From Desulfitobacterium chlororespirans DSM 11544 (GTDB taxonomy: Bacteria > Bacillota > Desulfitobacteriia > Desulfitobacteriales > Desulfitobacteriaceae): a stretch of 64,000 nt of DNA. The stretch covers positions 323,327 through 387,326 of the forward strand of contig NZ_FRDN01000007.1 of assembly GCF_900143285.1 (NCBI RefSeq), read 5' to 3'. The notes under the pieces are model-generated. The model saw nothing but the letters and a program-made list of their open reading frames with translations, was not told where the DNA came from and searched no databases. Within the stretch, counting starts at the first letter, position 1. Each line of letters begins with the position of its first letter. The translations under genes and the position numbers were made by a program. This document shows positions 17,107 through 25,221 of the stretch, piece after piece.

Positions 17107-17626
17107 CATGCTTCGTTATCTGCTGAATCCTAACACCTAACCCCACTCAACCGGAAACAAACCGGCTGTGAACAGAAAAGCGGTCCGCATAACCGGTATG
17201 CGAACAATTCCTTTCCGCTGCCTGGGTCAGGAATAGGCTGAATCTCCTGCTGCGTGAAGCCGCACAGTCTGCTCTGTTCCCTGCCGGCACCTCATTACAC
17301 TCACTTCACCCGCGGCACAGGCAGCTTGCTTGTGCAGAAAGGGGCGGCATTGTATAATAAGAATGTCGTCGTGGACAGCTGGACTGTTACGTGTAGGTGC
17401 TGTTCCACCTGCTCGTGCCTGGAAGTGCTCCAACACTTTCAGGTCACGGCGACTTTTTAATTTCCACCTATTACTAATTATAGCTTGTTTGAAGGAAAAT
17501 GCAAGGGAGCATGCATATTGGCTAAGTTTATGGGAACACGGAACACCTTGCCATCTGGAGCCGGAAGCCCCAGATATATACTATAAAAAAGGCCCGGATA
17601 GGTTGTCTTTTGTTCTTATTTTCTTA
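17107..17626 (-). other. Gene-free stretch with tandem hairpins, possible structured RNA
   Basis: No convincing gene; a 69-codon minus-strand frame (17,227-17,436) lacks any family feature. Two short hairpins with 6-nt loops stand in tandem at 17,395-17,438 (AGGTG/CACCT and AAGTG/CACTT). The terminator at 17,066 lies downstream on the minus strand, which would fit a small RNA. Confidence 0.3.
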
Positions 17627-17897
17627 TCAATCCTTAAAGGGTTTGAAACCGTCAATTAACAGGCGATCCAAGTCCTCGCGGTCCGTTGTTAGCTTACCTA
17701 TGAGGGATTGAAACCTTATATCACTTTGGGGGATGCCCGTCTTGGCCGAGTTGTTAGCTTACCTATGAGGAATTGAAACACTGGCTCTCCGTAAATATCA
17801 ACTGCTCTCCAACACAGTTGTTAGCTTACCTATGAGGAATTGAAACACCAATGCTTGTGGTTCCCCGGCTCCTTTGGCAAACGTTGTTAGCTTACCT
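17627..17897 (+). CRISPR. Orphan CRISPR array 4, opposite orientation
   Basis: Three good repeats at 17685, 17750 and 17817 read GTTGTTAGCTTACCTATGAG...ATTGAAAC on the plus strand, the reverse of arrays 1-3. A 15-base repeat stub lies at 17883 and a possible decayed repeat ends at 17650. Spacers are 35-37 nt. The shared leader was not found on the left side, so the array is probably a fragment unable to acquire spacers. Confidence 0.85.
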
Positions 17898-18245
17898 TAA
17901 AGTAATGGTCGATATCAAGCAGCCAAGTGAAACCAGTAGAAAAAACCTGACCTCATTCAGTATGGATTGCTGGGACTGGTTTCAAACCCTATGTATTTCC
18001 GCCCCTGTTTGCGGTGGCCCTCAGTGTCCTGCTGCCCCCCTGCCTATCGCTGCTTTAAACATCATCAGATTGCCTAGGCCGGGCCTAACTTAAATCTCCT
18101 TGCACTTCGGTTTATAAAAGGTCTGTCCGAAATAGGTACGCGCGTACCAATTTCGGACAGACCTTTTTGCTTAAAGCCACTCCAGTGCATTTAAGCCTAT
18201 GCCTTAAAATCAAAGCCTATCCCTGTTCGTTCAGTGCTGTCAGGT
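17898..18245. other. Gene-free stretch after array 4
   Basis: No credible gene or further repeat apart from palindrome copy 5. Confidence 0.5.
18116..18167. repeat. Dispersed palindrome family I, copy 5
   Basis: AAAAGGTCTGTCCGAAATAG, centre GTACGCGCGTAC, then the complement ending ACCTTTTT. It could terminate the zinc-ribbon gene to its right. Confidence 0.9.
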
Positions 18246-18500
18246 CTAACAAGACGTTATTTCCCGATCCTGCCACGCCGGGAGCTTGCTCAAGGTGCGG
18301 ATGGCCGTCTGCCGGGCCGCCTCTTGGTCCAGACCTTGAGTGCGAATGAGAAAATCCGTCATCCCCTCCACTTTCTCCGGATAAGACTGCATGGAGCCGT
18401 CGGGCCTCGCGCAGTAGAGACAATAATCCTTGCTCTCGTCCCCCAAAGCATAATCGGCGGCTTTCGTCATGGGCATACCACAGGCAATACAGGTTTTCAT
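18246..18500 (-). CDS. Small zinc-ribbon protein
   Basis: 84 residues from ATG 18500 (GAAAGGA upstream). CIACGMPM and DYCLYCARPDGSM supply two CxxC-type pairs of a zinc ribbon, in the arrangement of the family annotated 'putative zinc ribbon domain'. The rest is helical. Function is unknown, perhaps a regulatory accessory. It follows the tetR and ArsR-like genes in the same direction and may share their transcript. Confidence 0.75.
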   Translation of the reverse strand: MKTCIACGMPMTKAADYALGDESKDYCLYCARPDGSMQSYPEKVEGMTDFLIRTQGLDQEAARQTAIRTLSKLPAWQDREITSC

Positions 18501-18589
18501 GGTCAATCCTTCTTTCTCAAATTCTTAATTTAGAAATTCAACTATCTAAAAGAGCATCAACAAGATCATCAGCGGATTTTGCAGAATTG

Positions 18590-18790
18590 TTACCTTCTTT
18601 TCTCATAAATGTCCACCCCTAATTCCTCAAACCCTTGTTTACCCCGCTCCGTCAATAAGTAAACCGTAGACTTTTCCTGCTCGAACCAGCCCAGTTCCAC
18701 CAGCCGCTCAAACAGCCTTCCCCCTAAGGTTCCGCCGAGATGCCCGTAGCATGATCGCCCTTTAAGGACCTGGGGCGTTTTGGCCATCAT
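18590..18790 (-). CDS. Short ArsR-family C-terminal-like protein
   Basis: 66 residues with GRSCYGHLGGTLGGRLFERL followed by a beta-hairpin-like YLLTERGKQGFEELGVDI. This pattern forms the C-terminal half of some ArsR-type regulators; the DNA-binding half is absent. It has its own RBS (GGGGGGAGGGA) and starts 15 bp after tetR, so it may be a stand-alone domain or a truncated regulator. Confidence 0.55.
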   Translation of the reverse strand: MMAKTPQVLKGRSCYGHLGGTLGGRLFERLVELGWFEQEKSTVYLLTERGKQGFEELGVDIYEKRR

Positions 18791-18805
18791 TCCCTCCCCC
18801 CTCCT

Positions 18806-19414
18806 TTACTCCCATCCTTTACCCCCATCCCTGCGGATCATCTTCATATAATGATCCACCAGGGTGTCACCGTAACGGCCGACCACATTGCCTTCCGGGG
18901 CAAACAAATCGCCGTTGGCCAGATAATAGTGAACCAACCCTACCCAGGTATTGAAAAGGAAATAGAGGGGAAGGTCGATACTTTGACCCGACCCTATTTC
19001 CCGCTGGGCCACCTGGCTGAAGTGAAAGGAAATAGCGGATTGAATGGAAACCCAGACATCCCTTGCCTCAGGCGGCAACAGCCGGTTCTCAATCACCAGC
19101 CTGGCATAAAAAGGTTCAAATTCCCCAATTCCGGCCAGATGTGCCGCCAGAAGTTCTTCCATATGCTCGCAGGTGCCTGCCGCCTCATGGGTACGCCGGG
19201 CAATCCTCTCTCCATAGGTTTCGATCACTTCCGTGATCAGCATTTCCTGGGTCTGAAAATGGGCGAATACCGTACCGTGAGATACTCCTGCCGCCTGGGC
19301 AATGTCGGACATGCGGGTATTCATAATGCCCTGCTTAGCGAATAGCTGATAAGCCGCCTTCAGAAGGGCCTCTTTCGTCTGCTCTTTTTGCAGTTGGCGG
19401 TTGCTTTTTTTCAT
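18806..19414 (-). CDS. TetR-family regulator
   Basis: A 202-residue protein. The N-terminal HTH is clear (ALLKAAYQLFAKQGIMNTRM, then MSDIAQAAGVSHGTVFAHF). The ligand domain is diverse and the inducer unknown. It is expressed from a near-consensus promoter overlapped by a palindrome, which fits autorepression. The downstream ArsR-like and zinc-ribbon genes are in the same direction. Confidence 0.9.
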   Translation of the reverse strand: MKKSNRQLQKEQTKEALLKAAYQLFAKQGIMNTRMSDIAQAAGVSHGTVFAHFQTQEMLITEVIETYGERIARRTHEAAGTCEHMEELLAAHLAGIGEFEPFYARLVIENRLLPPEARDVWVSIQSAISFHFSQVAQREIGSGQSIDLPLYFLFNTWVGLVHYYLANGDLFAPEGNVVGRYGDTLVDHYMKMIRRDGGKGWE

Positions 19415-19436
19415 AGTTTATTGACTCCAAAATTAT

Positions 19437-19493
19437 TGACTATAAAATCATTGAATTTAAAGTCATTATACTCTCTGCCTTTTTATCTGTCAA
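19437..19493 (-). promoter_or_regulatory. tetR promoter with operator palindrome
   Basis: Minus strand: -35 TTGACA (19493-19488), exactly 17 nt, -10 TATAAT (19470-19465), the sigma-A consensus. Overlapping the start point is TGACTTTAAA ... TTTTATAGTCA (19465-19437), a probable operator; another TTGACT lies at 19421. Confidence 0.8.
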
Positions 19494-19554
19494 TATCAGG
19501 CACGGGAAAAATCTTTTCTCAATAACCGCTCCATAAAATGCACACCAAAACATG

Positions 19555-19645
19555 CTTGCCGTATACGCTTACCATATATGCTTGTCGTACATACTTGCCA
19601 TATATACTTGCCGTACATACTTGCCATATATACTTGCCGTATAGA
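19555..19645. repeat. 13-bp tandem repeat (7 units)
   Basis: Seven units alternate CTTGCCGTACATA and CTTGCCATATATA with small changes. They lie between the tetR promoter and the helD stop codon. Confidence 0.85.
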
Positions 19646-19669
19646 ACGATGGCCAATACCCAACCGGCT

Positions 19670-21718
19670 TCAGTTCAAAAACCCCGTTTTCTCGCCGCAA
19701 CAGGTTAAATCCAATTGGTGCATGGCTCTTGTGCAGGCGATATACAAAAGACTGCGGTCCATTTGTGTTTTATAAAGCTCATCGGCCACATCGGGGACGA
19801 TCACCTGATCAAATTCAAGTCCCTTTGCCATGTGTACAGAAGTAATCACGATGCCATCCTGAAACTCGCTGCTGTCAAAGCTCAATAAAACCATCGCGTC
19901 ATAAGCGGTGCGGAGTTGTTCGAAAAGAAGCCTGGCCTGTTTTTGGGATTTGCAGATAATGCCCAGGGAGGCATGCCCGGACTGTCTGAACTGGTCGAGC
20001 AAATGCCGTATCTTATCCAGCTGCTCCTTGGGAGTCCGGCATACGGTTATGGTGGGCACCTGGCCATGCCGCTCGATGGGAATCAGTTTTTTGTTCTCCA
20101 AAATCTTTTGGGCTAACCCGCTGATTTCGAGGGTTGAACGGTAGCTCCGGCACAACTCCATAGCCTGACATCCGGCAAAGTAGGGCTGGATTTTTTCCAC
20201 TGAGGAGGAACTGTAAGGATTGACGCTTTGATAGCTGTCCCCCAAAATAGTCATGTTGCAGGAAAACAGCTTCGCCAACACCCCATATTGAATAGGGGTA
20301 TAATCCTGCATCTCATCAACCAACAAATGCTTTATGCCCTTATAATCCTGTTCCGCTCCTTCAAAATACAGTTTCACATAAATAAAGGGATACACATCAC
20401 AGAACTCAAAGGTATTTTTACGGCTGAAGCAGAACAACTCCTCCCGGCCGATGGCGTGATAGAAATTTTGATACAGGGAAAGGGTGTCGGCAAAGCGGAA
20501 CATTTTTTGCACCCTGTCTCTTATTTGGCGGGATACTGCGGAGTCCATCCTTCGGCCGGTATTTCTTTTATATTTTTCCATGAGATCGTCTGCTATTTTG
20601 CGCAGCCGTTTCTTGACGGGCAGCCTTTGCAGAGCGCGATACTCGGAAAGCAGCTTTTCTTTGGCAGCAAAAAAACTTCCGAAAGCCAGATCCTCGGGAA
20701 CAAAATATTCTTCCTCCGCCTCTTCCAAATAGGATTGGAGTTGGTCCACAAAGAGATTGGTAGCCTTAAACTCAATTCTGGCAATCCTTTCGGCATCCTC
20801 ATCCTCCAACAGACTTTCGACTTGTTCAGAAAAGCTCTCATAGCGGTACTTTCCCAGCAGACCTGCGGCAATATCGTCAAAACTTATTTCCGCCATATTC
20901 TCTTCCCCTAATTCCGGCAGCACATTGGAGATATAGTTGCCGAATACTTTATTAGGAGAAATAATCAGGAGATCCTTTGCGGTTAACGTCTCTTTATGGC
21001 GGTACAGCAAAAATGCCACCCGGTGCAAGGCTATGGAGGTTTTTCCGGAACCTGCCGCCCCCTGTATGATCAGGACTTGGGCACTGTCATTTCTGATGAT
21101 GGCATTTTGCTCTCTTTGGATGGTTGCCACAATGTTCTTCATCTTGTCGTCGGAATTCCGGCTCAGTTCCTTTTGCAAAATCTCGTCACCGATATTCAAC
21201 GAGCTTTCAATCATATACTCCATCTGAGTGTGCCTGATTCTGTATTGCCGTTTGAGGGTCAGCACCCCAGCAATTTTTCCGGCAGGAGCCTCATAAAAAG
21301 CCGGGCCGGTTTCAAAATCATAGAACATGCTGGAGACAGGCGCCCGCCAGTCGAAAATAATGTTGTAAGCTGTGACAGGATCGGCAAAAGCATGGATGCC
21401 AATATAGAATGTCTCTTCTTTACTTCCCTTCGTCTCAGCAAAGTCAATTCTTCCGAAATAGGGGGATTGAATCAGTTTTTGCAGCTTCCCCCGTTCTTTG
21501 ATCGCTTTTTCCCCAAAGGCGACGCTATCATGAACAGCGATTCTATTGGCCGCTTTTTCGGCAAGGTCAAGATGGTTTTCATAGATATACCGCTTGGTCT
21601 CTAATATTTCCCGGGAATAATTCTCTATCGTCGCTTGCATTTGTTCCAGCGCCGCTTCCAGCTTTCTCTGCACTCCGCTCAGATGCTTTCTTTCATCACT
21701 TTCCTTTTGATTCAGCAT
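19670..21718 (-). CDS. helD: HelD-like RNA polymerase-associated helicase
   Basis: A 682-residue superfamily 1 protein. The N-terminus is a long coiled coil (about residues 1-65), the arm HelD inserts into RNA polymerase. DWRAPVSSMFYDFETGPAFY near residue 125 is a HelD hallmark. Walker A is GAAGSGKTS, Walker B LLVDEMQDYTPIQ, and a UvrD-type C-terminal motif set follows (VHMAKGLEFDQVIVPD). HelD removes stalled polymerase and recycles it. Single gene with its own start at 21,718 (AAGGGATAAAGGAG upstream). Confidence 0.9.
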   Translation of the reverse strand: MLNQKESDERKHLSGVQRKLEAALEQMQATIENYSREILETKRYIYENHLDLAEKAANRIAVHDSVAFGEKAIKERGKLQKLIQSPYFGRIDFAETKGSKEETFYIGIHAFADPVTAYNIIFDWRAPVSSMFYDFETGPAFYEAPAGKIAGVLTLKRQYRIRHTQMEYMIESSLNIGDEILQKELSRNSDDKMKNIVATIQREQNAIIRNDSAQVLIIQGAAGSGKTSIALHRVAFLLYRHKETLTAKDLLIISPNKVFGNYISNVLPELGEENMAEISFDDIAAGLLGKYRYESFSEQVESLLEDEDAERIARIEFKATNLFVDQLQSYLEEAEEEYFVPEDLAFGSFFAAKEKLLSEYRALQRLPVKKRLRKIADDLMEKYKRNTGRRMDSAVSRQIRDRVQKMFRFADTLSLYQNFYHAIGREELFCFSRKNTFEFCDVYPFIYVKLYFEGAEQDYKGIKHLLVDEMQDYTPIQYGVLAKLFSCNMTILGDSYQSVNPYSSSSVEKIQPYFAGCQAMELCRSYRSTLEISGLAQKILENKKLIPIERHGQVPTITVCRTPKEQLDKIRHLLDQFRQSGHASLGIICKSQKQARLLFEQLRTAYDAMVLLSFDSSEFQDGIVITSVHMAKGLEFDQVIVPDVADELYKTQMDRSLLYIACTRAMHQLDLTCCGEKTGFLN

Positions 21719-21891
21719 GATAGACTCCTTTATCCCTTGAATTTACACCCTTAAGTTACATCCTCAAGTATAGAAGGAAATTCAAAAAATACTAGACTTA
21801 TCATTTTCAATGAGGTATTATTTAGATTAAGTATTGCCCCTCGGAAATGATCATAATAATTACATTAATGACATTTTTAACCTATCAATAT

Positions 21892-21938
21892 AATATAGCC
21901 CTTCCAACCGTCTGTATTGGAAAGGCTATATTTTTTAC
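21892..21938. terminator. Bidirectional terminator between helD promoter region and xre gene
   Basis: AATATAGCC-TTCCAA pairs with TTGGAA-GGCTATATT, followed by TTTT on the plus side. It lies 20 bp after the xre stop. Confidence 0.75.
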
Positions 21939-21957
21939 TTTTTATAGCTATTTCATT

Positions 21958-22191
21958 TTACTTTGCAAAAAAATCCTCGTAAGTAATCTCCAAGATTATC
22001 TTTATAGCCTGCAACTCATCAACAGAAATATGCCTGATACCCGCCTCGATTTTGGCCAGTGTTCCCCGGGAAATATCGCAGCCATGTATCTGCAATTGGC
22101 TTGAAAGTTCCTCCTGAGTCATACCCTTGGCGTTTCTCCATTTGCGAATATTATCCCCAAAACTTTTATCCGCTTTGATGTTTTGTCCCAT
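21958..22191 (-). CDS. Xre-family HTH regulator
   Basis: About 77 residues from ATG 22191, the start conserved in the dead copy at 4.16-4.39 kb; ATG 22197 is the alternative. The HTH covers NIRKWRNAKGMTQEELSSQL to DISRGTLAKIEAGIRHI. It is divergent from the small gene at 22,296, with a GCTCCG/CGGAGC palindrome at about 22,265-22,280 between them, so it probably represses both. Two decayed copies exist near CRISPR loci. Confidence 0.85.
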   Translation of the reverse strand: MGQNIKADKSFGDNIRKWRNAKGMTQEELSSQLQIHGCDISRGTLAKIEAGIRHISVDELQAIKIILEITYEDFFAK

Positions 22192-22295
22192 AGCCATAAA
22201 CCTTTCTTTGTTCCGATTTCCGAGCACATTCACCTTGATTATAGAGGATAATCATGTTATGATTGCTCCGATAACGGAGCAAAAAGGTGGTCGGC

Positions 22296-22484
22296 ATGGT
22301 GGATTACAAAAAAATGTATTTTGCACTTTTCAACGCAGTTACAACTGCAATCAATCAGCTTCAAGATGCTCAACGCAAGGGAGAAAGTGAGTATATTGAG
22401 GCCCAGGATATCTCTTTAACTATTTTGCCCACTTCAACTGATGACGAAACGAAAACCACGAAAAAACCGCAAGCCACCGAATAA
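22296..22484 (+). CDS. 62-residue small protein, MxDYKKMYF family
   Basis: ATG 22296 follows AAAGGTGG. The product begins MVDYKKMYFALFNAVTTAI and continues QDAQRKGESEYIEAQD, the same first half as the 55-residue genes at 16.8 and 63.5 kb; the C-terminus is short and polar. It is divergent from an Xre regulator. No function is known to me. Confidence 0.7.
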   Translation: MVDYKKMYFALFNAVTTAINQLQDAQRKGESEYIEAQDISLTILPTSTDDETKTTKKPQATE

Positions 22485-22512
22485 ACGGTGGCTTCGATAT
22501 AATCCTAAAGCC

Positions 22513-22555
22513 ACAGGGCAACCCAGAAAATAGCTGGATTCGCCCTGTCCTTTTT
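22513..22555 (+). terminator. Terminator after small gene
   Basis: ACAGGGC and GCCCTGT enclose a 22-nt loop and are followed by CCTTTTTG. It also lies past the stop of the convergent reductase gene. Confidence 0.7.
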
Positions 22556-22587
22556 GCATTACGAAATGAAATCAGCAGATTCCGCTG

Positions 22588-24321
22588 TTATTTGACATAG
22601 GCAGCAGCATTCTGGCCCGCAATGCGGCCAAACACAAGGTTCACAGCGGCCGGGTTGGCTCCCCAAGTCCCGTCGTTAGCGCATTCACCGGCGGCGAATA
22701 GCCCGGGAATAGGAGTTCCGTCAGCTTTAAGCACCTGGGTATTTACATCCGTGTCAATACCTCCGAAAGTGCCTTGCACGCGGCAGGTCATGAGGGAGGC
22801 ATAGTAGGGCGCCTCATCAAAGGTCATGTTCAGCATGGCGCGGCCGAACTCCTCATCCTTGCCGGCAGCCACATAACCCTTGTAGTTGTTGATGGTCTTA
22901 ACGAGGTTCTCCTTGTTCACGCCGATTTTGTCCGCGAGCTCCTCAATGCTGTCCGCACTCACAAAGAGGCCCAGCTTCTCGTACTCACGCACATCCTTGA
23001 CACCCGCCACAAGGGAGTTGTCGAAGACCGCCCAGCCGCTGCCGCCCTGGGCAACGACCTGGGGACCTACCCCATATCCGCCCTGATCGTTCACAAAACG
23101 CTGGCCATCCTTGTTCACGAAAATCGCGCCGGTGTTGAACAAACTGCCCATATAATAGAAGTAGCCGTTCTCCGCGGTGGTATAGGTGAAGTTAACGCGG
23201 ATATAATCCATATTTTTCAGATCCGCACCCGCAGTTTGAGCCATCAAATGACCGTCTCCCGTCCCGCCGGGGGAGCAGGAACTCTTATAATCTTTCAGAG
23301 TGGGGGCATATTCGGCCACCATCTCCTTGTTGGCCCCAAACCCGCCGGAAGCGATGACCACCGCTTTAGCGGAAATGGTGTAGTCACCCTGCTTGGTGGA
23401 AACCTTGACCCCGTCCACAGCCCCGTCCTTCATCACCAGCTCAGTGGCTTTGCTGTTGACCCGCACGTCCACGCCGGCCTTTTCGCATTCCGCTTTAAGG
23501 GCCGACACGATGGTGTTGCCAAACTCACCCACCTCGCGGGAAGCGGTGGAGCTGATCTGGCCGCCCGCCACCGTCAGTTGTGCGCCGATACTGCGCAGCC
23601 AGTCCGCTGCCGCGCCATTGTTGCCGGTCAGCACGCTGAAGGCCTCCGCCGTTCCTTTAGGGTTTTGCTTTGTTAAAGTTGCCGCTTGTTCCTCCGGGGT
23701 CACATCGCTGCCCAGGGCGACATGGGTCTTATCCCCTATGGCCCCAAAGCTCTCGATGGAATAATTAGAGGTACCGCCCACAATGCCAAGCTTCTCCAGC
23801 AGGATGACTTTCTTTCCCTCATTGGCCGCACTGATCGCGGCGGTCATGCCGGCGCCCCCCGCTCCCACCACCACCACATCGGCGGTGGTGTCTTCATGGG
23901 GCACATCGGCGGCAACCTTGCCCGCAAACTTGGCCGGGTCGCCCCCCGCCTGGGTGATGGCATTCCTGACGGCGTTCAGGAAGGCGGCGCTGCTGATTGT
24001 GGCCCCGCTCACCACATCCAGATCCAGGGTCTGATTCTGCACGATCAGCTCAGGGTATTGCTTAATGGGCACGGAACCGGTGTTGTAAGTCTCCTTTTCA
24101 CTGACAACCTTAACGGCGTCGATGCTGTCCGCCCCCAGTGTGACCTTAACCACGATGGGGCCGTTGCGGCCATTGCCCACGCCAAGATAGTCCCCGGGGA
24201 CTATCCCCCCCTTCTCCTGAGCTGAGCTTTTGGCACCGTCAGGAGCAGCGGTACAACCCGACAGCCCCAGCGTCAGGCACAATAAAACCGCTAGAATTGA
24301 GATAACCTTTTTCTTTTTCAT
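22588..24321 (-). CDS. Lipoprotein FMN/FAD reductase (fumarate-reductase / flavocytochrome c flavoprotein type)
   Basis: A 577-residue protein. A lipoprotein signal peptide ends LGLSGC (Cys23). An FMN-binding domain (about 40-125) has the covalent-flavin motif SGAT at 105-108. The FAD-binding fold starts at VVVVGAGGAGMTAAISAA (about 149-166) and continues to the C-terminal GLFAAGECANDG. Such proteins reduce fumarate, urocanate or related acceptors outside the membrane; there are no heme CxxCH motifs, so electrons must come from a partner. It has a GGAGGT site and a divergent MerR-type regulator upstream. Confidence 0.9.
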   Translation of the reverse strand: MKKKKVISILAVLLCLTLGLSGCTAAPDGAKSSAQEKGGIVPGDYLGVGNGRNGPIVVKVTLGADSIDAVKVVSEKETYNTGSVPIKQYPELIVQNQTLDLDVVSGATISSAAFLNAVRNAITQAGGDPAKFAGKVAADVPHEDTTADVVVVGAGGAGMTAAISAANEGKKVILLEKLGIVGGTSNYSIESFGAIGDKTHVALGSDVTPEEQAATLTKQNPKGTAEAFSVLTGNNGAAADWLRSIGAQLTVAGGQISSTASREVGEFGNTIVSALKAECEKAGVDVRVNSKATELVMKDGAVDGVKVSTKQGDYTISAKAVVIASGGFGANKEMVAEYAPTLKDYKSSCSPGGTGDGHLMAQTAGADLKNMDYIRVNFTYTTAENGYFYYMGSLFNTGAIFVNKDGQRFVNDQGGYGVGPQVVAQGGSGWAVFDNSLVAGVKDVREYEKLGLFVSADSIEELADKIGVNKENLVKTINNYKGYVAAGKDEEFGRAMLNMTFDEAPYYASLMTCRVQGTFGGIDTDVNTQVLKADGTPIPGLFAAGECANDGTWGANPAAVNLVFGRIAGQNAAAYVK

Positions 24322-24423
24322 CTTCTACCTCCTAATTTTGGCCGTATAGACTATACGACTTTGTGAAATATATGGTATACTATGGGGCAACCACAGAGTC
24401 AATACCCGGAGGTGAAATTATTT
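24322..24423 (+). promoter_or_regulatory. Divergent promoter region of merR-type gene and reductase
   Basis: Contains the palindrome CGTATAGACTATACG (24343-24357), a second TATACT at about 24,374 and GGAGGTG before the regulator start. The MerR-type protein probably binds here. A near-identical fragment without a gene lies at 14,941-15,004. Confidence 0.6.
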
Positions 24424-25221
24424 ATGAAAGTCACCATTCGCAAACTGGCGGATTGCATCGGCGTAACACCGGAGACCATCCGGCATTACCGGGAGATCGG
24501 GCTGCTGAACCCCAAGGTGAGGGAAAACGGCTATTACGACTACACTGTAAACGATGCCCTTGCCGCCCTGTTGACCAGAGAAATGCGCACCTATGGCATG
24601 CAGCTGGAATCCATACGGGATTCCTCCGGCAGCATCGGGGAGTACAACCAGCTTTTGGCCGCTCGGGAAGGGGAGCTGGAGCGGGAAATGGAGATGATCC
24701 GGCTGGAGCTTTCCCGCATGCAGGAGACCCGGATCTACGCCAGCTGCGGGGTACGGATTCTCAATAAGGTGGAGGAATTCGAAGGGCCCCCCACCTGGGC
24801 GGTAGCGGCAATTAACCGGAAGAAGGGCTTTCTCCCCGACTGCGGGGTGGAGCAGTGGGTAAAGCATTTTCCCTTCACCTATGTATCCGCCACCATCCCC
24901 CTGGAGGAACTGAACAGCCGAAAAGGACCGGAGCTTTACGACATTCAGATTGGCTTGGGCGCCCTTATTCATTATGTGGAGAAGTTTCAGCTCCCCCTGA
25001 GTGGCCGCGCCTATTACCAGCCCGGGGGCCGCTTCATCCGCACCTGTATCACCACCCGGGACCTTTTCTCACTGTGCCCCCAGGATATCTCTCCCCTGCT
25101 GGAACACGCAGAAGCCCACGGCTATGTCTTTGCCAGCTGCACGGGGGGACGGCTCCTCTATATTGACCGCACGGAAAAGGGGCCCCTTTTCTACCTGCTG
25201 GTCTGGGTCCGCGTCAATTAA
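24424..25221 (+). CDS. MerR-family regulator with effector-binding domain
   Basis: About 265 residues from ATG 24424 (GGAGGTG 9 nt upstream). The winged HTH is clear: VTIRKLADCIGVTPETIRHY then REIGLLNPKVRENGYYDY. A coiled coil follows (GELEREMEMIRLELSRMQET, about 95-115), then a GyrI-like sensor domain. It probably controls the divergent flavoprotein reductase. Its stop codon overlaps that of the convergent salicylate synthase by 4 bp, so no terminator separates them. Confidence 0.88.
   Translation: MKVTIRKLADCIGVTPETIRHYREIGLLNPKVRENGYYDYTVNDALAALLTREMRTYGMQLESIRDSSGSIGEYNQLLAAREGELEREMEMIRLELSRMQETRIYASCGVRILNKVEEFEGPPTWAVAAINRKKGFLPDCGVEQWVKHFPFTYVSATIPLEELNSRKGPELYDIQIGLGALIHYVEKFQLPLSGRAYYQPGGRFIRTCITTRDLFSLCPQDISPLLEHAEAHGYVFASCTGGRLLYIDRTEKGPLFYLLVWVRVN

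Noticed and set aside
17227..17436. 69-codon minus-strand frame
   Set aside because: No good RBS or motif; the region looks more like structured non-coding DNA.
1..18000. Adaptation genes cas1/cas2/cas4 or cas3
   Set aside because: None found in the window; they may lie left of the cas8b-like gene.
25218..25221. Possible terminator between merR-type gene and salicylate synthase
   Set aside because: The stop codons overlap and no hairpin is visible there.
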